Part shown: positions 49,056 to 60,012 of the stretch, one piece after another
How the letters are laid out: each line of letters begins with the position of its first letter
Position numbering within the stretch: the first letter of the stretch is position 1
Origin: Carallia brachiata
Lineage: Eukaryota > Streptophyta > Magnoliopsida > Malpighiales > Rhizophoraceae
Direction of reading: 5' to 3'
Assembly (NCBI GenBank): GCA_021464245.1
Contig: JADCRB010000013.1
Location: forward strand, 4,508,466-4,572,465
Length of the DNA: 64,000 nucleotides
Notes under the pieces: generated by a model
The model's input: only the letters and a program-made list of their open reading frames with translations
Database searches by the model: none
What the model was told of the DNA's origin: nothing
Made by a program: the position numbers and the translations under genes

Positions 49056-50289
49056 AAAAACAACTCGTCGCTTAATGTAGCTTCGTGAATTGTAGATGTA
49101 TCTGCCCCAACGTATTCTTTACTGGTCCTTTTTTCTTTCTTAGTTATGGTCTTTTCACTGATCTACACATGGGGCAAAGTTGAGTTGGCCCATTTGTTGC
49201 ATAGCATGGCAAAATCTTATGGATTTGTGGCCTTAAAATGTATGCTGTTTTGTATGTCTATGTAGCAAAATTTATGTGTAGGTGTCTGCAACAACTACTA
49301 TTCTTTTCTCACTCGAACTGGGTGCTAGCTAGTAAAAAGAGGGCCAGGATTTGTTGTGGGTATTTCATGGTCAATTGCTCGCCCTTGACAAGGTCCAAGA
49401 GTTCTTGCCTTGGGAGTGCTATTATTTGCTTGCAGATACTTGTCACGGATGGGCGTTGCTTGGGAAAATGACTCAAGTAGGAAAGGGAAAAAGAAAAAAA
49501 AAAAAGCAGCATTGCTTGGGAGAAACTTTGTTTCTAACATTTGTTTTGTTTATTAATAGATTTATTAGATGGTAAGTTCCATAATAACCGTACTTTTATT
49601 TATTTATGTAAAATCTCATATTTCTTTTGAAAAATAGAACTCAAAGAGTTTTAAAACATGAGTTTAGATGTTTACTTATTAAGATATCTCTTAAGAGATT
49701 TGACAAAAATAAAAATAAAAAAAAACGATCTCTCCTACTAGAGTTTACTTTTGAACGAAAGTACATGAGTAACTTTTGAAAGTGAAAATTGTCACAGATG
49801 TAATTAATATGCCAATATTAATTCATCTTTAAAATGAATTACTTGACATAATGTATAACTTTCTTTGGTCAAATGAGGGCTGTTTTTTTGTGTTGGTAGA
49901 AATAATGGGAAAAACAAGGTAACGTCCTTCGTTACTGGTAAAAAGTATTGTGTTATGTTTTTATAGTAATGTTGCAATTTTTGATAATTATGGTAAGTAT
50001 AGTATAGACTTTATGATTAATATATTTGTCACTTGTTATTAAACTAACATGCATTGATAAGGACATTTTTGTCTCATAGTTTGACGACAGCCTACATTGT
50101 TTTTTTTTTTTTTTTTGGTTTGTAAAATGATAGTTGAGTAGACAACTACTTCGAGATCAGAAACACTTTGACGATGATTATGTATATAACTATACCAAAA
50201 AGTTAAAGTCTCTCTTAACATGTGTTCTCAATATATTTCGAATTCTTAACATTAGAAGTAAAATTTGTTTAAATTCAATCTAATTACAA
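49056..50289. other. RPL24 3' flank and AT-rich spacer
   Basis: Presumed RPL24 3'UTR, then AT-rich DNA with a T run (50099-50116). No gene recognised. The left target copy (TAATTACAA) of the next MITE is at 50281-50289. Confidence 0.5.
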
Positions 50290-51693
50290 ACAGTGTTGTC
50301 AAATCTGGACCGGACTGGTCGGTTCAACTGATCGGACCAGTGACCGGTCAAAGGTTCGGTTCGGGTTGTAGCTTAAAATTACTATGGATCGAACCGATCA
50401 AAACCCAGTCAATGGACCGGTTCAACCGGTTAGACCGGTGAATTAGTCCCGGGTTGATCGGATTGGTCACTTTTAATAATTAGAAAAAATTTCACACATT
50501 TTGTAAATTTTGGTTTTCAAACCCTGACATCCAACATAAAAAGTAAGGGGGTGTTTGGGTTTGTTTTTGAAGATGTGCATTTGCGTTTTATTTTCAAAAA
50601 ATAAGGAGATAAACGTTTGGTAAATTTTTTAGTGTTACTGTTTGATTCTACTTATTTCTTTATTTGGCTTCGTAACAGTAACTGATCGAAAAACAGTTCC
50701 AAACTACTTTTTGCTGCCTTTTGGATTACTTTTCACTTTTTAATATTAATAATAATTTATATAAACTAAATTACCCTTAAAGAATATTTATATAATTTTA
50801 CTATTATTTTTTTTACTTGACACATGAATTAGATATGTTAATTTATTTTATTAGTATTTATATAACTTCAATAATTTTTTTCAAGTATTTTTAAATAATA
50901 TTTTTTTCACTTCAATTTTTTTAATATTGACATTTATAAAAAAAAAATCTCAAATATAATAATTTTATCATTTAATAAAAATTAATATTTTTTAAAAATT
51001 AAAAATCAAGTAAAATAATTTTCAATATTATTTATAAAATATTATTAAAAAATATAAAATATAAAAATATAAAAATAAATTTTTTAATATGATATATCTA
51101 CACAAATTATATGTCTAAATTAAACATTTCATTATTTAACAGTAATAACAAGTATAAAATTAACCAAACACTTCATTAATTTTATCAGCAATCAACAATA
51201 GCAAGCAGGAATCAGTAATCAGCAATTAACAGCAGCAATCAGCAACAGCAATCAGTAACAGCAACATTTAACAGTTAACTCAAACAGACCTTAAATCTCA
51301 TACCACTAAATCAACTTATAACTTATTGTGATCTTCTTTTTTTTTTTTACTTATTATTTTCTCAAATATCTTATATTCTTATGTATATAATAAATTAATA
51401 CTTACTACTTTCTTTTTTTTGTTAAGACAATTATTAATTTTTTTAAACTGTTAATTCTACCTTATAATAAATTTAAATCATATATTTTAAATTTATAAAT
51501 GTAAGTATTCTAATACATATATATGTATTATAATATTACATTTTGCATATGTATAATATATATAAATATTTTTTATATAAATTTAATATTAAATACGATT
51601 TTACTGGTTCAATTTTCAGTTAAACTGATTAAACCGATTTGATCTTAAATTACTAAACTTTTGGTTTAATATCTGGTCTGATTCTTACAACAT
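50290..51693. mobile_element. MITE with GTTGTCAAATC-type ends, host of a nested Harbinger MITE
   Basis: The left end CAGTGTTGTCAAATCTGGACC and right end (read inward) ATGTTGTAAGAATCAGACCAG are imperfect inverted repeats. Candidate 9-bp flanks TAATTACAA / TAATTACCA match at 8 of 9. The left interior repeats GACCGG/GGTTCAACCGG. After removing the nested 745-bp element the unit is about 0.65 kb. The right end is clearly related to 63930-63999, so it is a family. The superfamily is uncertain; the duplication length suggests Mutator-like or hAT-like. Confidence 0.65.
50547..51291 (-). mobile_element. Harbinger MITE (745 bp) related to the 11.4-17.1 kb element
   Basis: Inverted ends GGGGGTGTTTGGGTTTG and, read inward from the right, AGGTCTGTTTGAGTTAAC. 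Flanking TAA (50544-50546, 51292-51294) fits the 3-bp PIF/Harbinger duplication. The left part (GTGCATTTGCGTTTTATTTT, AAACGTTTGGTAAATTTTT) matches the reverse complement of the right end of the large element. The right part carries the same tandem GATTGCTG repeats and AGTGTTTGGTTA box as the large element's left end. It is therefore an internally deleted derivative inserted in the opposite orientation. Non-coding. Confidence 0.85.
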
Positions 51694-51995
51694 TAATTAC
51701 CAATTAAAATAATTCTTAACATTGGTTTTGTTTTTTTTTTTTTTTTTGGTCAGATCGGTCTACATTGTTTGGATCAATTTTAAGGCGGAATCGATTCGGT
51801 TGTTGGACCTCGACCTACTTCTTTGGGTTTGGGGGTGGGTGTACAACCTAATCGAAGGGGCCCTTGAGCCCCTCTATGATTGTTCCCATGTAGCTCTCTT
51901 GAAACAACGGCTCTGAGCCTCCCACAAACAGCTAGCAAGCCCAATACTCGTTTGGCAGATGGCAATCATGCATTGCAGACGGAAATACTTGGTGA
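51694..51995. other. Short spacer, GC-richer
   Basis: 51780-51960 is less AT-rich than the surroundings, with a chance ORF of about 60 codons on each strand. No gene or repeat boundary can be supported. Confidence 0.4.
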
Positions 51996-52010
51996 GAAAT
52001 AAAAAGAACT

Positions 52011-52202
52011 ACCAATGAGCGTTGGTATGAGTGGCAAAAGTTTGTCATCGTTTAATCAAAAATCTCGAGTTCGAGTTCTATAATTGCAGTCGCGTTAAAT
52101 ACTCATTAGGAGACTTTGGCCGCCCTTCAAAGTCCTACCCGGGTCGATTTAGATTAGTCAGCTTATTAAGTTAGATACTAAACAGTTTTAGAAAAAAAAA
52201 AA
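52011..52202 (+). mobile_element. tRNA-type SINE, 192 bp
   Basis: An A-box-like TGGTATGAGTGGCAAAAG and B-box GAGTTCGAGTTCTA are spaced as in pol III promoters, and the element ends in an A-rich tail. Flanking direct repeats GAAATAAAAAGAACT (51996-52010) and GAAATAAAAGAACT (52203-52216) differ by one A. It is a different family from the SINE at 18033 (body sequences do not align by eye). Confidence 0.82.
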
Positions 52203-52216
52203 GAAATAAAAGAACT

Positions 52217-53368
52217 TTCATTACAAAATTTAATTTTAAATAAAAAATAAAATAATTACATAATTTATTTGATAATATATAATAATTTATTAATTTTTTA
52301 AAATTTTTATTATTCAATAGTTAACAATATTTTATTACTATTTTAATACCATTTAAATTTTACTAAATATTTTTCAGCAAAAAAATTCAATCAGCCCCAT
52401 CAAATGAACAACTACCAATCACCTTTGACAAAAAATCATTTCTCCTCATTCTTCAACATGCGTTAATTCCACCCCCATTAAAATTTTGCAATAAAATAAA
52501 TCAGAAAACCGTTCAAATTTCAACTTCAAGTGACAAATGAATATGAAGATAAGCACGCATTGATGTTCTCTCCTTCCCAAATCATTCTTCCTTGTTCAAA
52601 TATGGTTAGTAAATTATTGTTCGGACGGTGTTTTCAAATATTTGGTGAGACTTTTTTAGATATTATCAAAATGGATTAATGAAGTGCTTGGAGTTGTTGT
52701 AAAAAAAATAATGAGAAAAAAATAAAAAAAAATGTTGATAATTATTTGGATAGGTTAGACTTAAGTGAAAAAGAAAAATTTAAGAAAGTAAATTTGTTAT
52801 TTAGATATGATAAAAAAAATATGGAAGAAAGAAAGATTGTGTATGTTAAATGACTATTTTATCCCTTTGTTTGATGAAAGAAGAAAAAAAAAAAAAATAG
52901 ACAACCCTTAAAAAAGTTGTTGATATAAAGTATTTTAATAATTATATCAAAATTTTAATTTTTTATTGTCCACATTTTGTCATTTCCTCGTCCGTTTCTC
53001 ACGCATTTGGAAAGAATGCAACATGTGAGTCTCACTTGTTACTTTCTCATGTCCATTTTAAATTTTACTATTTTTTTTGTAATATTTTTCTCACAAAACA
53101 AAAAAATAAACGATATAAATTATTTAATAATTAAAATAAATAAACAGATAAATAAATTTTTAAATATTTTAAATAAATTATATAATTATTGTAATATTAT
53201 TTAAAATACGAAATTCTTTTTAAAATTAGTATATATATACAAGATAAAAGAGCCCATGGCTAGATTTGTCTTGCTCTACTCACAAATCGCCGAGTTAGTC
53301 ATCCCATCTAAGGGAAACCTATGAGATTAGGCCTTTGACCTTTTTCATCCAAGAAGCCCCAAAAAAAA
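52217..53368. other. AT-rich spacer before the reductase gene
   Basis: Homopolymer- and A/T-rich DNA, with no coding frame of interest. The reductase promoter must lie at its right end, but no clear TATA box can be singled out; TATATATAC at 53230-53238 is the best candidate. Confidence 0.45.
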
Positions 53369-53525
53369 ATGGAGGATTCCAATAGCCAAAAAGCTTCCTC
53401 CAACATATTGTGTCACTGGTGCAAATGGGTACATAGGGTCTTGGCTGGTGAAGCTTCTTCTTGAAAGAGGTTGCATGGTTCATGCCACAGTCCGCGATCC
53501 TGGTTTGTACCACACCCTTTTCATC

Positions 53526-53554
53526 TCTTCTTCTTCTTCTTCTTCTTCTTCTTC
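53526..53554. repeat. CTT/GAA microsatellite
   Basis: About ten CTT units at the start of intron 1 of the reductase gene. On the minus strand it creates a spurious arginine-rich ORF. Confidence 0.9.
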
Positions 53555-55024
53555 CCCACCCCCTTCTCTTTCTCTCTGTGAGCCAATTTCTGTGAATGTT
53601 CTTCAGTAATTGGGCAGGCAAAGATAGAATAAATTAAACTGGAATATTGCCAAGAAACACCAACACTAACAATAGAAGAAGGCTTTCTTTTGTTCTAATT
53701 GCATCAATCTCCACTCTTTGGTGGATTTGTAGTTTTGTACAATATATAGGACAGTGATTTCACTTGGAATTCATGTGTTGAGAGACTTGTAGGCTTTTTT
53801 TATTGATGTTTATATGATTATTATATATTTTATAAATCACTGACGTGAATTTTTGTGTCAAGAGAAAGCCAAAGGTCCGATTTTTATTATTCAACAAGCC
53901 TAGATCCAGAGGAGGGAACAACTTACCGGTTGGGAAACCTATCCTATAGTACAGAGAAGTCAGATGGGTCGATTTCTTTCTTTTTTTTTTTAACCAAAAC
54001 TTCCCATCTATGTCATAATAATCAACAAATTTGAAAGATATTTTAGATCGTATGAAATTTAAGGGTGTTGAGTTCGGTAAAAAGTCATTGCTCGACCATT
54101 GATATATCAAAGAATGTCTAATATCCCTTGAACAATAGCTCATGAGTCTTGGAATCGTCTTCAGAATTGAATATCTAAACTTGATTAATAACAAAAAAAA
54201 AAAAAGGGTGTCTAATATGCCAGTGCAGATGATGATAATATATGGGATATTAAAAGAAATAAAGGTATAATCAAATGAAATCTCCTAATAACGTAAAATA
54301 TCTAATATAATGGTTATCTATGAGAGGTGTAGATTTTGACATCTAATTTAGTATTGGCCTGATAGATGTAGATTTTGTTGTTCAAAAAACGTTTGACTTT
54401 GTTTGCGGTATAATCAAGTGAACAGACTTTAATGTTAAAACCAATTTAATAATCTCTAATGCCCTGTTACTGTTAATAAAATTTAAAAATATATATTATG
54501 ACCTATTGTCAAGTTGTATCATCTCAATGATGAGGAATATATATTCAAGAAGCCTATTACTTACACGAGACTTCTATACTTATATAGTCTGAAAAAAAAA
54601 AGGTCGATGTAGCAGACCTTATTTTCGTAATTAGCAAAAAGGCCTGTTTTTAAACAAAACAAAAAATCCCACAACAACCATAGAAACTAATGCACTTGCT
54701 AATTGCAAGAACATGCTTTAGATCTAATATTTGAAGCAAGTTAGCTTTGCTTTGGTGAAACTTCTTGATTAATGCCCAAGAGACGAGGTTAAATTCCATT
54801 CAAAACATATAAAGGGCGTTTGTATGGCTTATGAATCGAAGTCTTTGCATAAAAAGGAGAGAAAAAAAAAAAGAAATGATTCTCCGCCAAATTAAGCCTA
54901 TTGGTCCAATTTAGGAACCCGACAAGCTTTTAAGCCCTATTCACAATGGACTTGGAACATGCTTAATTAGAAAAGATAAGTAAGTATAGGACCAAAATAA
55001 TAATAATAATAAGTAAGTGACAAG

Positions 55025-55272
55025 TGGATTGGCTTAGTACTTGAATTGACTTTAGTAATTTTACTAATAATGTTAAGAGTTCGAAACCTATCTTTTTAGC
55101 ATGGTTTGTAGGTTTAAATCCTTTGGCATGATTTTGTAAAGGATCGTCATCAAAGCATTCTTAGTCTTAGAGTTGTCGTCTACTAAAGGATTGGTAAGTT
55201 TCATACTAGTGTACTCTGTTCCTCTTTCTTGCTCTTATAGCCTCCTTTGTAAGTCGTAACAAAAAAAAGAAA
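55025..55272 (+). mobile_element. Possible SINE remnant in reductase intron 1
   Basis: GGCTTAGTACTTGA followed by GAGTTCGAAACC resembles A- and B-box spacing, and the stretch ends in an A-rich tail (AACAAAAAAAAG). No flanking direct repeat was found, so this is tentative. Confidence 0.3.
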
Positions 55273-56782
55273 AAGACGAGTCAGATGGATCAAATTCTCT
55301 AATCGTAATTAATTATAAGAAGGAAATGAGAATATCCATTTTTTTAATGAGGAATCATTTTTAAGCAAACACAAGGTTATTAGCTAGATACCTCGCCACC
55401 ACTGCTAAGGAGAATCCATTTTATTCACATCCGAAATTTCATGAGCAAATAAAATCTGTTTTCTCTGTGCCTAGATCTTAACTAAAATGCCACCTAAAAA
55501 TTCCAGGAAAATTACAGCATTTGCTATCAGTATGGACCAATGGCGACAGGTTGAAATTGTTCAAGGCTGACCTACAAGAAGAAGGTAGCTTTGATGAGGC
55601 TGTAAAGGACTGTGATGGTGTATTTCATGTTGCAGCCTCAATGGAATTCATTGTTGCAGAAATTGATGAAAATATTGGTAATTGCCAATCAATCATCTTT
55701 TCACCATTCATGTGGGGATCAGTTTAGTTCATTAATCAGAACAATCTGTGCTTCACTACAAAGCACAGCATTTTACAGAGAATTTTCACTCTTTTTTTTT
55801 TTTTGGTGAACTTGAAGACAGCCATGTGCAATCCAATATCATTGACCCTGCAGTCAAAGGAACATTGAACCTCCTCCAATCTTGCTTGAAATCAAAATCA
55901 GTGAAGAGGGTTGTCTTCACTTCCTCCATCAGCACATTAACTGCTAAAGACAGCAATGGGAAATGGAGACAAGTAGTTGATGAAACTTGCCAGACTGACA
56001 TCGATCATGTCTGGGATGGAAAAGCAACTGGATGGGTAGATCCCTCAATTCCCTATTTTTTATCACTGAAAATAAAGATTCGTTCATTTGAGGACTCGGC
56101 GATAGTTGAGATGGAGGTAGTTGGAGGTAATGGCCTCCAACTGAAGGATCTGAAGTTTGAACCTCAGTCATATTCCTTAATCGCTCAGCTATAAATGACC
56201 AAGAAAAGAAAAAGAGAAAGTCTTTCGTTTGCATGGATTGATGGGTGCTTTGGTTTTTGCAGGTTTATGTACTTTCCAAGCTTCTTACTGAAGAAGCAGC
56301 ATTCAATTATGCAAATGAGAATGGCATTGATCTCGTTTCAGTAATCACTACTACTGTTGCTGGTCCATTCCTCACTTTGAGCGTTCCATCAAGTCTCCAA
56401 GTTCTCTTATCTCCCATAACAGGTCTCTATAAAAATTCCTTAGAAAACAAGTTCCACTTGATGCATTTACCTACTGGAAGCAGAAGGATATTGCATTTAT
56501 GTGTTGCCAATGAGCAAAGAACACATCTTGACTTTGTAAAATTTGCTATCCTTTAGGAGAATCGAAGTTTTTTTCAATACTATCGGCAGTGAATGCTAGA
56601 ATGGGTTCAATTGCATTAGTCCATATTGAAGACATATGCAATGCACATCTGTTCCTAATGGAGCAGCCTAGTGCAAAAAGTCGATATATTTGCTGTACCT
56701 GTAGTTGTGCAATGTCCGAATTGCTCGATCTTCTTGCTGAAGAGTATCCTTGCTCACGCTCAGGAGTCCAGAGGTAAGTTTT

Positions 56783-56974
56783 TTTTTTTTGGTCCTTTGG
56801 TGTAAAAAATAGGAAAGTAGTGCCAAAAACATTGTGACTCTGTGTCTAGGAAGAGTACAAAGAGACCGGAGTCGTGGGTTTAATTCCCACCATTCAATTC
56901 TAGTGAAATTTGAACCCCCGACTTCAATCATGGAATTCGAACTCCCTAGCAAGAGAAACCACACGAATGGTGGT
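56783..56974 (-). mobile_element. SINE (192 bp, minus orientation) at the exon 5 splice donor
   Basis: Read on the minus strand it has a B-box GGGAGTTCGAATTCC (and a second box-like GGGGGTTCAAATTTC) and ends in an A run. Flanking direct repeats AGAGGTAAGTTTT (56770-56782 and 56975-56987) are a perfect 13-bp target duplication. The duplicated sequence includes the exon 5/intron 5 donor AG|GTAAGT, so a second identical donor now lies 205 bp downstream. Confidence 0.85.
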
Positions 56975-57197
56975 AGAGGTAAGTTTTAATTATACTAACA
57001 GTTTCCCTATTTGAAACTCTAAGTTTCCATGAATGTCCAGGTTTGTAGGGGAAAACCACAGTTCAATACCTTCAGAAATTTCTTCAAGGAAATTGAGAGA
57101 CTTGGGGTTCAATTACAAGCATAGCATTGAAGACATCATCAGGGATACTATCAAACACTGTATGACTTACGGCTTTCTACCTCATGTTAAGAAGTAA

Positions 57198-60012
57198 AGA
57201 CATCATCATGCTGTAAGAGCTTGTAGCTGACTCCTCTTGACTAATCATTGCCATAATTGTCAAAGAAACAAGAAATGTGAAACAATAATCCTCATTTCTT
57301 GAAGATGCCTAAATTCAGTGAAAAATGGACAGAATTTTCAGAACAGAAATAAATGAAGCACCATGGTCGTAATGACCAAAATCGTTGCTGAGTTTTGGCA
57401 ACTGTCATTTTCATAAGATGCTGGAAATTCAAGTACTGAATATTTATTTCGATCATAAATATTGTTGAACTAGATGAGAATGTTACTATCAGAAAGAATG
57501 GAGTCGTGATTGAGTTGCGGTGGTAAATCGATCAATATACGTCAATCGCGGCGGGTGCCATAACTCCATGCGGTTTGAATCACAAGCTTGTGGTAGGCGT
57601 ACATAACTAACACCCCAGAAATGTTCATCAATTGAAGACGTTAGGCAGCCGTCTATTTGTTGTACTGTGACTATTGCATTAAGCAACTAACTCATGTTAT
57701 TACTAGAATAGAACATTGATTCCACAATGTGATCACAGCACTAAGTAAAAACAAAAGTGTCCCAATGCATAAGGCTCCCACTTTATGGGATTCAGAGAAT
57801 AGTCAGATGTACGCAATCCAACTTTGTTTCAGCAGAGATGTCATTTCCGTGACTCCAAAACGTGGAATGATCTTATTGTCACCCCTTGTCATCTTATATT
57901 TCACTCATGAAATTTACTATCCTGCATTGTTTTCGAGAAAGACAATGTTTTAGTTATCTCAATGCCCCTCTTGGAATGAAATTTACTATCCTGCATTGTT
58001 TTCGAGAAAGACAATGTTTTAGTTATCTCAATGCCCCTCTTGGAAAGGCAATCTTGATAGAACAGATAACTGAGGTTTAGACAAAACTGGTTTGCTTGGT
58101 CCAAGAACTGAAGCCATGAATGCTAATGCTGGCTCTCGTTGACACGTAACCATCTGTATGATGAGATACTCAAGGAGGTCTGCCATGATTAATCAATCTG
58201 TTTTCCTAGCACAATGATGCGTCTTTCTTATCAACATGTGAATTGCAAGTAACATGGCTAGTTTTCCTGGGAAGCAGAACGTGGGAGGCAAAAGAAACAG
58301 GAGCTTAAAATTTGAAGGAATTTGAACAAAAAGACAATTTGTTAGATTCTGCTAGAAACATTCTTCCAAGTTATACTGTCCAACATTTTCTGCTCTCTTT
58401 AGTCTTTTAGTCTCCCATTTATCACTTTCAATTTTTGTTGGTTTTTGTAACAATGCCATCAATCCAAGTTTGTTTTTTACACAAAACATTTCTGAAGATA
58501 ACTCCAACCAGTTCCCAGAAGCATGAAAATGGTCTCAGCAGATGGCATCCCACCACACACTGAGCAGTCCAAATCATGGGGTCCATACCCAACTGCAGTA
58601 AATATCTTCATTTGTGCTTCATCTGCCTTAAACTACTCCCACCAGTAAATTGAATTCAGTATTCTGGAAAGGGAATCATGTCATCATTAAATTTCGCTGA
58701 TGTGATGCAAGGCTTAGTCTGCATTTATGAGGCGCATGTGCCAGCATTTATAGCTTACAGAAGTTGCAGCAAGTAAAATGAAATATTTAGCCTTTCTAAA
58801 GTGACTAACAAAGATACCACTTTGATTCAAGAGAGAGGGAGAGAGAAAGATATTGGACCCTAACCTTATCTTGAATGTGAGCTGCCCGTTCACCCTGAGG
58901 ATCTATAAAGAATCTCCAGAGTGAAAAATACCTGACCAAGCCATTTATAACACTAATTCAAAAAAGATTAGAAATTGCAGTGGCAAAAAATTTATATGCC
59001 TTTAGAGTGAGCATCTAATATGTAATCATTCTGTAGTTTTGGCCTGTGCTTTGCTTTGGACTAACCTTTGTCTCAACACAGCCCTCCACCAACAGGGACC
59101 ACTTCCAGCTTTTGAACACCTCATATTATATTGTAAAGCAAAATTTCTCACTCTTCGCTTCATGCATACATACTAAAAAATATAGACTTGTTTAAAAGAG
59201 GTCTGTGTTCTTTGAGTCACTAATCAGTGGTGAATGTGAATGAGAAAGGAACATCAACATGATCCAATTAATTATTCTCTTACTTTGTCTCCTAGTAAGG
59301 TAGGGCTTCAAAATAAGTATCAGCAACAACAAAGTTTTGTTTTATCTGACAGGACTTTGGGGTATCCAAATTTTTCTACACTAGCATGTAATAAAGTCTG
59401 CAAATCCAAGCAAATTTCAAACTTACCGGCAAGCTAATAAATGAGATTGGAATGCTCATGGATTGTGGCATTGATTCTTCAGCTTCATCAACATTTATGT
59501 CCCTTTAAACTATATTGCCCCAGAATAGACAATATGGTATTCAATATTAGTGCATAATTAAGTAATCAACTTGCCTCAAATTTTTAATTTATTCTCGGGG
59601 TCATCAGGCATATCTTTTTTATTCAATTTATCTGATTTTTTTATGAATCTGTCTCTTCCAAACTCATAAATTTTGTAACCATGTATCTAGGACTGCTCAA
59701 AGTTTTTGCATGTAACTCAAACAGGTAGAAGAGACAGAAGCATTCTCATAAATATTTAACTGGAAACAAAAGCCTTAGTGAAAAGGCAGTACAGTGGCAT
59801 GAGATATGCAAAGTTAATTGGAGGCAGATACAACTATACTAACATGCAAAGACGAATCTGATATACTTGGAAGTCACATAAGGGTGTGAAAGAAGAATAA
59901 AAAATTCCTCCAAACAAAACAAAAGATTCAGAGAAAACCTCTAGCACAAGATCAGACAAAGGGAATTCACAACCTCAGGAAGTATTTTTCAGCATCCTGT
60001 CTCTCAATAGCT
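57198..60012. other. Reductase 3' flank and intergenic DNA
   Basis: 2.8 kb of moderately AT-rich DNA without a gene. It contains a 69-bp tandem duplication (57907-58044) and a short GA-rich tract (58829-58849). The right end should contain the 3'UTR of the minus-strand zinc-finger gene. Chance ORFs only. Confidence 0.5.
57907..58044. repeat. 69-bp tandem duplication, essentially identical copies
   Basis: Unit starting ATGAAATTTACTATCCTGCA and ending GCCCCTCTTGGA, first copy 57907-57975, second 57976-58044. No difference is visible between the copies. It is non-coding, though both strands give chance ORFs across it. Confidence 0.92.

Larger units (their letters stand above)
53369..57197 (+). 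pseudogene. NAD(P)-dependent reductase of the DFR/ANR/CCR family, six exons, one-base frameshift in exon 1
   Basis: Extended short-chain dehydrogenases of this family reduce flavonoid or phenylpropanoid substrates with NADPH. Exons: 53369-53502, 55507-55677, 55818-56035, 56263-56422, 56557-56773, 57041-57197. Motifs: Rossmann TGANGYIG in exon 1, VFHVAAS, VFTSSIST with the catalytic Ser, and YVLSK with the catalytic Tyr and Lys (exon 4). The C-terminus is YGFLPHVKK. All exon phases fit a 351-aa protein if exon 1 had one base fewer. As written, the ATG (MEDSNSQKA) is in a different frame from [13 protein letters not shown], and no upstream ATG exists in the working frame. This is a fresh pseudogene, a sequencing error, or use of a later Met without the full cofactor loop. 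Substrate unknown; BEN1/ANR-like by style. Intron 1 is 2.0 kb, and intron 5 carries a SINE at its donor. Confidence 0.82.

Noticed and set aside
50281..51700. Considered as one long palindromic viral or helitron-type insert
   Set aside because: Inverted termini, flanking duplications and the internal TAA-bounded unit fit two nested MITEs better. No replication gene is present.
53319..53621. 100-codon arginine-rich ORF on the minus strand
   Set aside because: Generated by the CTT microsatellite opposite reductase exon 1; a shadow of the real gene.
57886..58104. ORFs with internally repeated peptide
   Set aside because: They arise only from the 69-bp tandem duplication, with no upstream gene features.
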